Positions 1 to 8,008 of a DNA stretch of 64,000 bases are shown here, piece by piece (position 1 is the stretch's first letter; every line of letters begins with the position of its first letter). The position numbers and the translations under genes are program-made. The stretch comes from Bacilli bacterium. GTDB taxonomy: Bacteria > Bacillota_I > Bacilli_A > RF39 > UBA660. The notes under the pieces were generated by a model. The model had not been told where the DNA came from and ran no database searches. It worked only from the letters and a program-made list of their open reading frames with translations. Location: the NCBI GenBank assembly GCA_017433415.1, contig JAFRHI010000009.1, positions 1-64,000 of the forward strand, written 5' to 3'.

Positions 1-16
1 AATTGGAGGTGGTAAC

Positions 17-457
17 ATTCATAAAAACAAAGTTGAATTAGTTGGAAAAGTTACTTGTATTTCAGATATAAAAACAGACATAAACAATAATAGGTTTATG
101 TTTTTTGATATAGTCCAAAATGAAATGATAGATAATAAAATATATAATTCATCTTTTTATAAAGTGAGATTAAATAATGATTTAATTACTAAATATAAAG
201 ATATTTTAGTAAAAGGTAATAATTTATATATTGATGGTTACCTACATTCTTATAAAAAAGATACTAGATTAATTTATTATATATATCCAAAAGAAATTTT
301 AAAACTTGATAAAGACTTTAATTTTGAAAATGAAATTCCAATGATTAGTTATGATACTGATGGTGTTATGCTTTGGCATGGCAAACGATGTGAATCTATT
401 CCACCTACTGAAGAAGAGCTTAAAGAAATGGAGGATTTATTAAGTGAGTTTAGATAA
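17..457 (+). CDS. SSB-like OB-fold protein of the ICE (apparent ATT start)
   Basis: The frame is open from the window edge. A very strong ribosome site (GGAGGTGG, 5-12) lies 5 bases before an in-frame ATT at 17, and no ATG, GTG or TTG occurs in frame until ATG 98. The residues lost by starting at 98 (NKVELVGKVTCISDI, then NNNRFMFFDIV) are the typical first strands of a single-strand-binding OB fold, and the later KGNNLYIDGYLHSYKKD matches the KGD-V-V-G-L strand of SSB. A start at 98 would therefore cut the domain. The product is about 146 aa and probably binds single-stranded DNA during conjugation or ICE replication. The end overlaps the next gene by 14 bases. Family assignment rests on pattern only. 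ATT initiation is inferred and could instead reflect a sequence error. Confidence 0.62.
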   Translation: MHKNKVELVGKVTCISDIKTDINNNRFMFFDIVQNEMIDNKIYNSSFYKVRLNNDLITKYKDILVKGNNLYIDGYLHSYKKDTRLIYYIYPKEILKLDKDFNFENEIPMISYDTDGVMLWHGKRCESIPPTEEELKEMEDLLSEFR

Positions 458-1253
458 AATACCAATTTATGCAAGATTTTCTACTTATGCAGATATGCTT
501 GGTAAAGATGTTGTTGCATATATCTATGCTAAGGAAGAAAGACTTGTAGATTTTCAATTAAGTCATTTAAAATTTTTTTCTAAAACTAATAACTTAAATA
601 TTAAAAATGTTTATGTTGATACTTTTGGTAGTAACAAATTAGAAAATAAAATTAATCTAAAAAAATTAATTGATGAAAATTCAAATATTAATGTTCTAGT
701 TACTGGAATAGATAGACTTTCAAGAAATACTATGGATCTATTTGATATTAAAAACTTATGTGAAAAGAAAAACATAGGTTTTTATGATATTTCATCAGAT
801 AAATTTATATTTGATAACTTCTTTCATACATTTGAAAAAGTTATTGAAGAAATTGCAAATAAAGGAAGTGATGAAGAATTGCAAAGAACTATTGATGTTC
901 TTTATATAGAACCTAATAAATTACCAGTTAAGAAAACAATTAAAAATACTCTAGAAGAAAAACAAAAATTAGTTGGTGGTTATATAGAATATACCTATTT
1001 AGAAGATTGTGATAATGTTGCAGTTGTTTGTAATGAAGAAGGTAAAATTTATGGACTACCACCTAATAGAGATATAGGACACGACATTATAGTTGGTAAT
1101 TTCTTTTTAGTTGGTGATGATGCAGAAATTGGTGAAGATCGTTCACTAACAGAAGAACAAATAGCAAAATATACTAAATATTTTGGTAAAGAATCAATTG
1201 AAAAAACTACTAAAAAATATAATCAAATATTAGATAGTAGTTTAGATATATGA
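444..1253 (+). CDS. Resolvase-like domain fused to a DUF3846-type domain
   Basis: The protein is 269 aa and starts at GTG 444 behind GGAGG. Residues 24-120 follow the serine-recombinase N-terminal fold: VVAYIYAK, VYVDTFGS, then VTGIDRLSRN at 87-96, which keeps both arginines of the RLSR motif. Where the catalytic serine of YxRxS should sit, the sequence reads YAKEE, so the domain looks inactive. A YARFST string at residues 9-14 lies too far upstream by spacing. Residues from about 149 to the end (VLYIEPNK, LVGGYIEY, GLPPNRDIG, SLTEEQIAKY) resemble DUF3846, a domain common in mobile elements. Function unknown; a DNA-binding or regulatory role is a guess. The gene lies between two OB-fold genes in one operon. 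Confidence 0.62.
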   Translation: MSLDKIPIYARFSTYADMLGKDVVAYIYAKEERLVDFQLSHLKFFSKTNNLNIKNVYVDTFGSNKLENKINLKKLIDENSNINVLVTGIDRLSRNTMDLFDIKNLCEKKNIGFYDISSDKFIFDNFFHTFEKVIEEIANKGSDEELQRTIDVLYIEPNKLPVKKTIKNTLEEKQKLVGGYIEYTYLEDCDNVAVVCNEEGKIYGLPPNRDIGHDIIVGNFFLVGDDAEIGEDRSLTEEQIAKYTKYFGKESIEKTTKKYNQILDSSLDI

Positions 1254-1267
1254 AAGGAGGTGGTTTA

Positions 1268-1618
1268 ATGAATAATACTTATTTTATTGGTAGATTAGTT
1301 ACTGATCCAGAATTAAAGGAACTAGAAAATGATAAAAAAGTTGTTAATGTAACAATAGCAGTTCCTAGAAGTTACAAAAATAAAGATGGTGAATATGATG
1401 CAGACTTCTTAGATTGTACTTTCTGGGATCATAATGCAGATTATGTTTCTAAAATGGAAAAAGGTAACAAAATAGCAGTTCAAGGTAGAACTGAAACTAA
1501 ACTTTATGAAAAAGATGGTAAAACATTTAAAGATTATAAAGTTGTAGTTGATCATTGTGAAGATTTGGATTATGCAAAAAATAAAGAAAAAGATAATTCA
1601 AACGAAATGGACATTTAG
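1268..1618 (+). CDS. ssb: Single-stranded DNA-binding protein of the ICE
   Basis: The start at ATG 1268 is set by AAAGGAGGTGG directly before it, giving 116 aa. NNTYFIGRLVTDPELKE, VVNVTIAVPRSYKNKDGE, DFLDCTFWDHNADYV, KGNKIAVQGRTETKLYEKDG and KDYKVVVDHCEDL are successive strands of a bacterial SSB OB fold. The product ends in NEMDI, a short acidic tail reminiscent of the usual SSB partner-binding tip (DDDIPF type) but divergent. The role is to coat ICE single strands during transfer or replication. It is the last gene before a strongly structured intergenic region and a likely terminator. Confidence 0.88.
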   Translation: MNNTYFIGRLVTDPELKELENDKKVVNVTIAVPRSYKNKDGEYDADFLDCTFWDHNADYVSKMEKGNKIAVQGRTETKLYEKDGKTFKDYKVVVDHCEDLDYAKNKEKDNSNEMDI

Positions 1619-1628
1619 TTATGAGATT

Positions 1629-1742
1629 AGAGCAAAATAAAAGAGTTAGCCACAACTAACTCAGTGTTATTCTTTATAATGTCAAAAGACATAATAAAGT
1701 GGTTTAATAACAAAACTATTATATCACTATTTTGCTCTTTTT
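1629..1742 (+). ncRNA. Cloverleaf-like structured region between ssb and the mating-channel operon
   Basis: An 11-bp perfect closing stem joins 1629-1639 (AGAGCAAAATA) to 1728-1738. Inside are three arms. Arm 1 is a perfect 7-bp stem (1643-1649 with 1656-1662, loop CCACAA). Arm 2 pairs 1672-1683 with 1688-1699 around an AAAA loop with one mismatch. Arm 3 pairs 1700-1709 with 1717-1726 with one mismatch and one G-T pair. A T-run (1738-1742) follows the closing stem, so it can act as an intrinsic terminator for ssb. It could be a small RNA, an attenuator for the transfer operon, or a single-strand origin. Which strand and molecule is active is unknown. Confidence 0.55.
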
Positions 1743-1774
1743 CTAAATTTATTAGTTTAAAGGAGGATGATATA

Positions 1775-1813
1775 ATGTATTTTATTAAATTTAGGAGGAT
1801 GTCTATTGTTTAA
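1775..1813 (+). CDS. Putative 12-residue leader peptide ahead of the pilin-like gene
   Basis: ATG 1775 follows AAAGGAGGATGATATA, a strong ribosome site, and encodes MYFIKFRRMSIV before TAA at 1811-1813. The stop overlaps the TTG start of the next gene (1806), and the second ribosome site (AGGAGG, 1793-1798) lies inside this ORF. The layout suggests translational coupling: ribosomes ending here could reinitiate on the TTG. The peptide itself probably has no function. Confidence 0.4.
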   Translation: MYFIKFRRMSIV

Positions 1814-2117
1814 ATTCGTAGGTACTTCCCTTACTAATTTAGGGAACTCTATGAATTTATTAGCAATTAATAAATTAGATGGTGGTAACTATAATATTGA
1901 TTCAATATTAAAAGCCATCAAAACTCTTACAGATTGGTGTTTAAGAGTTGGAATTGCCCTAGCAGGTGTTTCACTTGTTATAGGTTTTGTTATGTATGCA
2001 GTTGCAGATGTAGATAGAAAAGCCCATGTAAAGCAAAGAATCATCCAAACTATGTTTGGTATAGTTGGAATTATATTAGCCATTTCATTAGTAAACTTAA
2101 TTATCAGTCTATTCTAG
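1806..2117 (+). CDS. VirB2/TrbC-like pilin or small channel subunit
   Basis: A 103-aa protein starting at TTG 1806, eight bases after AGGAGG. Two hydrophobic helices (WCLRVGIALAGVSLVIGFVMYAV at about 43-65 and MFGIVGIILAISLVNLIISLF at about 82-103) flank a short charged loop, DVDRKAHVKQR. Size, two-helix layout and position as first gene of the mating-channel block fit the VirB2/TrbC-like subunit of Gram-positive conjugation systems. There is no clear cleaved signal sequence. The assignment rests on topology and context, not on diagnostic residues. Confidence 0.6.
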   Translation: MFKFVGTSLTNLGNSMNLLAINKLDGGNYNIDSILKAIKTLTDWCLRVGIALAGVSLVIGFVMYAVADVDRKAHVKQRIIQTMFGIVGIILAISLVNLIISLF

Positions 2118-2135
2118 GTGAGGTTACTTTAATAT

Positions 2136-3512
2136 ATGTTAAAAGCACTTGATTTGCTTAGAAGATTAGGTTGGGCAGTAATCGACTTTATATATAGTTT
2201 AATTGATACTTTATTTAATATACTAAAAGAATTAAATTTATATGATATTGTTGATAGTGTTTCAGATAATACGATTTTTAGAAATTTCCATTCTGGAATA
2301 ATTGCTATTGCCATAACCTTATTAGCATTGTTTATTGCTTGGAGATTTGTCATGAAAATTCTAGAACCAGATGAGGGTTTATCTACTCATCAAATAGTTA
2401 TGGAAATTGTTAAATGTAGTGTGCTTGTGTTAATGAGTGTTTTCTTGTTTACACAAGCCAATACTTTATCTATGAAATTAAGTGGTTATACTTCTAATAT
2501 ATTTACTAGTAATGGAACTACTTTATCATCATCCATGCTTACGATGTATGTAAATTATTCTGATGGTTATAAAGCAAGTGATGAATTTAAAAAGGAAGAT
2601 ATTGGTGCTAATATAAAAAATGAAACATTTACTAAGAAAAGGATGTTTAATGATAAATATGTTACTAATTCAAGATGGATTTTACCAGATGAAAAAGATT
2701 ATAAATATAATATAAATTGGTTAATGGCTATTATAGTTGGTGGCTTTTTTCTATATGCATTATTCTTTAGTGGTATGATGTTGGCTCGTAGGCAAATAGA
2801 ATTTTTGTTTCTGTTTCTTATAAGTCCAATAGTATTTGCAACTTCTATTGGTAATAAACAACGAAGAAGTGCAGTTATAGAACAACTAGTTTCATTAATG
2901 TTGCAAGGTGCAGTTGTTATGATGATAATTGGAATCACAGTAATAGTGATGCAGTCTATTAATAGTACAACTTTCTTTGCAAATTCTCAATTTAAAGATA
3001 TGGCTTTAAAATCATTAATGTTTATTGGATGTGGTACTTTCCTACTTACTGGATCACAAGTTATTAATAGATTTATTGGAGCAAATGTATCTGCTAATTC
3101 TGGTCGTGAGCAATTAATGAGTTTAATGAGTTATGGACATACTATGTCAATGGCTACTCATGTTGGTAGTAATGCTCTTACTGGTGCAGGTGCTTTTGGT
3201 CTAGGTGTTGCATCATCAGCTGTTGGTAAAGTTGGTGGTAATAAAGTTGTTAATAAAGTTGGTAATGCTATTCAAAAATTTGGTAATAGTATTAAAGGAT
3301 CTGGTGGAACTTCTAGTAGTCCTATTGGAAATATGGTTAGAGGTGGTATTGGAAATACTATTGAAAAATTTGGTGGTAAAGTCAAAAATTCTACACCATC
3401 TAATCTTGGTAAATCTATGAGAATGAGAGGTCGTGAAAATATGGGAGAAGCAGTTAGTTCCATAATGCCACAAAGAAATATGTATCGTAGAAGATATAGG
3501 TCAAGGGAGTGA
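2136..3512 (+). CDS. VirB6/TrbL-like polytopic membrane protein
   Basis: 458 aa with about six membrane segments (near residues 54-75, 90-108, 195-217, 222-238, 252-275 and 288-305). A hydrophilic loop sits between the second and third, and a long glycine- and serine-rich C-terminal tail follows (from about 340: GGNKVVNK, KGSGGTSSSPIG, then arginine-rich RRRYRSRE). This is the usual form of the VirB6/TrbL channel component of Gram-positive ICEs, which forms part of the inner-membrane pore. It sits between the VirB2-like and VirB3-like genes. The tail is built from near-repeats of G-N-x-I-x-K-F-G. Start ATG 2136 follows GGTGAGG at a slightly long distance. Confidence 0.72.
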   Translation: MLKALDLLRRLGWAVIDFIYSLIDTLFNILKELNLYDIVDSVSDNTIFRNFHSGIIAIAITLLALFIAWRFVMKILEPDEGLSTHQIVMEIVKCSVLVLMSVFLFTQANTLSMKLSGYTSNIFTSNGTTLSSSMLTMYVNYSDGYKASDEFKKEDIGANIKNETFTKKRMFNDKYVTNSRWILPDEKDYKYNINWLMAIIVGGFFLYALFFSGMMLARRQIEFLFLFLISPIVFATSIGNKQRRSAVIEQLVSLMLQGAVVMMIIGITVIVMQSINSTTFFANSQFKDMALKSLMFIGCGTFLLTGSQVINRFIGANVSANSGREQLMSLMSYGHTMSMATHVGSNALTGAGAFGLGVASSAVGKVGGNKVVNKVGNAIQKFGNSIKGSGGTSSSPIGNMVRGGIGNTIEKFGGKVKNSTPSNLGKSMRMRGRENMGEAVSSIMPQRNMYRRRYRSRE

Positions 3513-3518
3513 TAAGTT

Positions 3519-3836
3519 ATGTATATAACAATTAAAAGTATAAAAAAGACTTTAGGTAAATTTATAGAAATGACAGACTTATATATTGGACTTCCTATAC
3601 TTATGATTTTTTTAGTATTGTTTGCTTTTACTAATTTAAAAATTGAAGCATTAATGTTCTTATCTGTTTGTGCATTTTTATTAATACCTATAAATCTTTC
3701 TAAGAAGAATCGTATGTATAAAGTTGTGATTCTTCTTTTTAATTATTTATTTAGAAACAAAAATTATTGTTTCTTTAATGAAGAACTTAAAGATAGTAAA
3801 ATTAAAACTTTAAGTAAATATATAAAAGCAAATTAA
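3519..3836 (+). CDS. VirB3/PrgI-like small membrane protein
   Basis: 105 aa with two adjacent transmembrane helices (about residues 23-60: YIGLPILMIFLVLFAFTN and ALMFLSVCAFLLIPINL) and basic ends. It lies six bases after the VirB6-like gene and directly before the VirB4 ATPase. In conjugation systems this position and topology belong to the VirB3/PrgI-type subunit that links VirB4 to the membrane. No sequence signature confirms the family. Confidence 0.55.
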   Translation: MYITIKSIKKTLGKFIEMTDLYIGLPILMIFLVLFAFTNLKIEALMFLSVCAFLLIPINLSKKNRMYKVVILLFNYLFRNKNYCFFNEELKDSKIKTLSKYIKAN

Positions 3837-3856
3837 AAAGAAAGTAAGGTGATAAT

Positions 3857-6325
3857 ATCGGGTTATTCCCTAAAAAAGAGAAAAAATCAAATAAAGATCA
3901 AGTTTTAGATAAAGAAAAGAAAAAACTTGATAAACAACAACCTAAGTTTGTAATTAAAAAACGAATGAAAAAAAGAATTAAAAACTCTCAAATGTTTTCA
4001 AATGTTAAGTCAGTTGCAGATGATGGTTTAATAAATTTAAAAACTGGTGAAGTTGCATCTTTAATAGAAGTTAAGGCTATTGATTTGTCCTTAACTTCTA
4101 AATCAGAGAAGCAAAACTTTTTTTATGCTCTAAAAAGTTTATATCAAGTAAAAGGACTTAACCTTAAATGTTATAAGTTAGATCAAAAAATAAATCTTAA
4201 TAATAACAAAATTAATTTAGATGAATTAATTGATTATTATAAGGAAGATACACAAAAACATAAATTACTTGATGAAAGTAAAAGATTAATAGAAGAATTG
4301 GAAGAAAATCACTATACCATATCTAGTGTATATTATTTAGTTGTAATTGCTAAAGACTTAAATATCTTAGAAAAACAATTAGATGAAATTGAAGATATTA
4401 TTTCAAATATACAACCTAGATTAAATATGGAAGTAATAGATAACAGATTAGAAATATATAAATTTTTAACTAATTTATATATGAATCCTAAAGCATTGGA
4501 TGATTTAATCTGGAGTGATTTACCATCATTACTTTCCCCACTAAATATACAAGAAAGAACTAATATGCTTAAAATTGATGATATAGAGGCTCAAATGGTT
4601 ACTATTAAAAATATTCCACCTTTTGTTGATGAGTTATTCTTTGAAGAAATATTTAATGTTCCAGATGTAAGGGCTTGTATAAGTATTAAAGATGCTATTA
4701 GTCAAGATGAGCTAGTTCGTTGGGTAAATTCACAATATCAGTTTTTACTATCTGATAGAAGTACTACAAAAAAATTAAGTGATGCTACTGAGTTAGATAC
4801 ACAAAAGGAAAACTTCCAACAATTAATGTTAGAAATAAAAAATGGTGATGAAAAGATTAAAGAAGTTTCTTTAACTCTTATTATTACTGGTAATAGAAAA
4901 GAACGAGATACCGCTTTAAGAGATTTAAAAAGACTTGTAGATAGATACCAAATAAAACTTGATGTTCCAAAGTTAAGACAAATGGAGTGTTGGCAAAACT
5001 TTGATATTACTACATTATCTTTAAATGACTATTCTATCTATTTACCTACTTTAACATTAAGTGCAGGTTTTCCATTTACCAAAACTTATTTTAATGATTC
5101 TAAAGGCTATATGTTAGGTGTAGATTTACATACTTCTTTACCTATATTCTTTGATCCATTCACTTTAAATAATCAAAGAACTTCTCATAATATAGCAATA
5201 GTTTCATCTACTGGTGGTGGTAAAAGTTTTACTATGAAAAAAATGATTATTAACGAATATGCTCGTGGTACTAAAATTTTTATTTGGGATGCAGAAAACG
5301 AATATAAAAATTTAGTTACTTCAAATGGTGGTGAATATATAGATCTCTACTCTAAAAAGGGTGGTATTATAAATCCACTTCAAATAAGATATATTCCTAG
5401 TGATGATGAAGATAAAGAAACAAAAGAAACAGATTGTCCTTTAGCAAAGCATTTAGGTTTTCTAGAGGCATTCTTTAAAACTGCTTTTGAGAATATTACT
5501 GAAAAAGAATTAGTAATGTTATTATCAGTAGTTGAGTCTTTATATAATACTAAGGGTATATTTAAAAATACATCTATTAATACTTTACAAAGTTTAAGTC
5601 CTACTGATTATCCAATATTTAGTGAGCTATATGAATATTTACCAGTTTATAAAAAGCAATTAGATAGTAATGAGAAAAAGAAATTAATAGATCAATTAGA
5701 AATATTAGTTTCTAGGTTTTTAACTGGAACTGATTCATTCTTATTTGATGGTCATACTAATATTGATTTATCAAATGATTTAATTGCTTTCAATTTACAA
5801 GAATTATTATATAGTGGAAATCAAAGATTAATTAATACTCAAACATTGAATTTACTTACTTACCTAAATAATAGTATTGTTGCTAACAAAATACAAAATG
5901 AAAAATCTGGTAATAAGAAAAAACATATAAGTATTGTTGTTGATGAATTCCATTTATTTATTGATGAAAACAATAACGAAGTTCTTAAAAACTTTGGACA
6001 ACTTGCCAGAAGAGTTCGCAAATATTCCACTAATCTGGTTGTCAGTACCCAAAGTGTAAAAGACTTCGTAGGTAATGCTAGTGTATTAAGACATGCAACA
6101 GCTATTTTTAATAACTGCCAATATACTATGGTTGGTATGTTAAAAGAAGATGATTTACTAGCATACTTAGAATTATTTAAAAATAATCCACTTACAGATA
6201 CACAAAAAGCATTCTTATTATCTGCTAAACGAGGTGAATTCCTACTTAATGTAGATAATAAAAATAGACTTAGAGTTTGGATTCGTGCTACTGAATTAGA
6301 ACGAACTATGATGGGAGAAAACTAA
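3857..6325 (+). CDS. VirB4-type conjugation ATPase (apparent ATC start)
   Basis: A type IV secretion ATPase that powers channel assembly and transfer. Walker A (STGGGKS) lies near residue 450. The Walker B region (IVVDEFHLF) lies near 700, followed by RRVRKYSTNLVVSTQS, a conserved VirB4 block. The first in-frame ATG is at 3965 and has no ribosome site. AAGGTGAT (3847-3853) sits just before an in-frame ATC at 3857, which would give a protein opening MGLFPKKEKKS, a credible N-terminus, and about 822 aa. Between 3848 and 3965 the frame is open with no ATG, GTG or TTG. Gene identity is certain; the ATC start is inference. Confidence 0.88.
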   Translation: MGLFPKKEKKSNKDQVLDKEKKKLDKQQPKFVIKKRMKKRIKNSQMFSNVKSVADDGLINLKTGEVASLIEVKAIDLSLTSKSEKQNFFYALKSLYQVKGLNLKCYKLDQKINLNNNKINLDELIDYYKEDTQKHKLLDESKRLIEELEENHYTISSVYYLVVIAKDLNILEKQLDEIEDIISNIQPRLNMEVIDNRLEIYKFLTNLYMNPKALDDLIWSDLPSLLSPLNIQERTNMLKIDDIEAQMVTIKNIPPFVDELFFEEIFNVPDVRACISIKDAISQDELVRWVNSQYQFLLSDRSTTKKLSDATELDTQKENFQQLMLEIKNGDEKIKEVSLTLIITGNRKERDTALRDLKRLVDRYQIKLDVPKLRQMECWQNFDITTLSLNDYSIYLPTLTLSAGFPFTKTYFNDSKGYMLGVDLHTSLPIFFDPFTLNNQRTSHNIAIVSSTGGGKSFTMKKMIINEYARGTKIFIWDAENEYKNLVTSNGGEYIDLYSKKGGIINPLQIRYIPSDDEDKETKETDCPLAKHLGFLEAFFKTAFENITEKELVMLLSVVESLYNTKGIFKNTSINTLQSLSPTDYPIFSELYEYLPVYKKQLDSNEKKKLIDQLEILVSRFLTGTDSFLFDGHTNIDLSNDLIAFNLQELLYSGNQRLINTQTLNLLTYLNNSIVANKIQNEKSGNKKKHISIVVDEFHLFIDENNNEVLKNFGQLARRVRKYSTNLVVSTQSVKDFVGNASVLRHATAIFNNCQYTMVGMLKEDDLLAYLELFKNNPLTDTQKAFLLSAKRGEFLLNVDNKNRLRVWIRATELERTMMGEN

Positions 6326-6327
6326 TT

Positions 6328-7089
6328 ATGAGTTGTCGTTCTAATATAGTTATGAAACAAAAAGATGGTATTTACAAATCTATTTATTGCCATAATGATG
6401 GTAATCTGGAACATAATGGAGTTATGCTTTACTATCATTATTCAGATCCAATTAAAGTAGAATTATTAACTAGTCTAGGTGATATTTCTTTATTAGAAGA
6501 AAATGTTTTTCCAGATACTACTAAGGAACATACTTTTGATAATAGACAAGATTTTGTAACAGTTGCATATCATCGTGATCGTGGTGAAGATTTAAGATTT
6601 GATGTTTATAATTCAAAAGAAAAATTATTAGATGATTTTTCTAAATCTAATATAAACTATTTATATCTTTTTGAAGATGATAAATGGTATGTTGTAGATA
6701 AAGAAAAAGGTCTTAATTTAGAATCTTTAGAAGATAATTTGTTAAAAGAAAATTTAATTGATAATCCATCTATTCCATATAGTTATGAAGATGAATTAGC
6801 AGTAGAATTAATGAATTATGTTAAAGATTTTGATCCTTATGAATATAATGATGTTTATGATAATGATGATCATGCTTTTAATGATATGAAAAGAAGTTTA
6901 GCAACTACATCTGGTATTGATACATTAATAGAATCATTATGTAATGATATTCAATGTTTTGCTAGTGAAAATGATTTAAGTAATCATGATATTTCTGATT
7001 TATCTAAAAGAGCATTTAATCTACTTACTAAACTTAATCAATATTCTAAGGTGTTAGAAAAACAAGAAGATAAAGAGATGGATATTTAA
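6328..7089 (+). CDS. Conserved mobile-element protein of the 'SCRSNI…IYCHNDG' type
   Basis: 253 aa, two bases after virB4 and overlapping the next start by one base. The N-terminus (SCRSNIVMKQKDGIYKSIYCHNDG, in two parts SCRSNIVMKQKDG and IYKSIYCHNDG) followed by a YYHYSDPIKVELLTSLGDISLL stretch is a recognisable pattern in phage and ICE hypothetical proteins that begin MSTRSNI and contain IYCHxDGY. Residues after about 130 are acidic and low in complexity. The activity is unknown and no catalytic motif is visible. It ends in KEMDI, close to the NEMDI end of the ICE SSB, which is probably coincidence but worth noting. Confidence 0.55.
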   Translation: MSCRSNIVMKQKDGIYKSIYCHNDGNLEHNGVMLYYHYSDPIKVELLTSLGDISLLEENVFPDTTKEHTFDNRQDFVTVAYHRDRGEDLRFDVYNSKEKLLDDFSKSNINYLYLFEDDKWYVVDKEKGLNLESLEDNLLKENLIDNPSIPYSYEDELAVELMNYVKDFDPYEYNDVYDNDDHAFNDMKRSLATTSGIDTLIESLCNDIQCFASENDLSNHDISDLSKRAFNLLTKLNQYSKVLEKQEDKEMDI

Positions 7090-7994
7090 TGAAAAAAATA
7101 TTAGCATTGCTTTTATCTTCTACTACTGGACTAATAATAATTGCAATAATTATTTTAGTTCCAATTTTAATGATAATGGATTTTTTTGGTGCTAATATAA
7201 CAGATGGTTATGTTGAGGATAATATGGAATATGCAGATCAATATAAATCTGTCGTAAATAAAAATTTCAAAAAAAATAATGGTTATGTTTCATTAGAAAG
7301 AATTTTATATTTCTATCTTGAAGATGAAAGTCTAACTTTTGATGAAATATATACTGATAATTTAGATAAAGAATCTAAAAAAATGTTGCCCATTAGCGAT
7401 GTATGTGAACTTACAAAATATAAAAATTTTGATGTTTGTAAAGAAGAAAATATATCAGAAAGTGGTCAGATAGATGAAGATCAAGCAAAGCCATTTTCCC
7501 CACCAATAGATTTTACTAGTTCAACTATAACTAGTTTTTTTATGGAACAAAGAGTTGTCTTTGGTAAAGATGATGTTCACGAAGCATGGGATATTGCAAA
7601 TTCAGCCCAGACACCAGTTTACTCAACTTGTGATGGAAAAGTTGAATCTGTATCATTTACTCAAAGTCAAAATGTTACTGATACTTCAAATGGTGGTGGT
7701 AATCAAATTAAAATTAGTTGTGAAGTAAATGATTTAACTTACCAAGTTTGGTATGCTCATCTCTTTCCAAATAGTGCAAAAGTTTCTAAAGGACAACCAG
7801 TAACAAAAGGACAACAAATTGCTAGTGTTGGAACTACTGGTTATAGTACTGGTAACCATTTACATTATCAAGTTTCATTAGATGGTAAAACAATAGATGG
7901 TATGAGTTTAATAGATTTTACTTATGAAGATGATAATACTTTTAAACCTAATCTTGATTATCAAGTTCCATCTTTACCATCCTATAAAAATTAA
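7089..7994 (+). CDS. Membrane-anchored M23 peptidase of the conjugation apparatus
   Basis: 301 aa with an N-terminal membrane helix (about residues 9-33) and a C-terminal LytM/M23 domain (from about 155). Zinc-site features are VHEAWDIA (an HxxxD form of the usual HxGxD), WYAHL, and GNHLHYQV (the HxH motif). Such enzymes cut peptidoglycan cross-links locally so the mating channel can cross the wall. Unlike many ICE homologues there is no N-terminal NlpC/P60 or lysozyme domain; residues 35-140 are of unknown fold. It is the last gene before the oriT candidate. Confidence 0.85.
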   Translation: MKKILALLLSSTTGLIIIAIIILVPILMIMDFFGANITDGYVEDNMEYADQYKSVVNKNFKKNNGYVSLERILYFYLEDESLTFDEIYTDNLDKESKKMLPISDVCELTKYKNFDVCKEENISESGQIDEDQAKPFSPPIDFTSSTITSFFMEQRVVFGKDDVHEAWDIANSAQTPVYSTCDGKVESVSFTQSQNVTDTSNGGGNQIKISCEVNDLTYQVWYAHLFPNSAKVSKGQPVTKGQQIASVGTTGYSTGNHLHYQVSLDGKTIDGMSLIDFTYEDDNTFKPNLDYQVPSLPSYKN

Positions 7995-8008
7995 TAGAAA
8001 TAATAATT

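Noticed and set aside
444-490. YARFST at residues 9-14 as an active serine-recombinase motif
   Set aside because: Spacing to the RLSR arginines (about 78 residues) does not fit the rest of the fold, which aligns from VVAYIYAK; the serine there is probably not catalytic.
3205-3473. Open frames on both strands over the glycine-rich tail of the VirB6-like gene
   Set aside because: They overlap a well-supported coding region, have repetitive composition and no ribosome sites.
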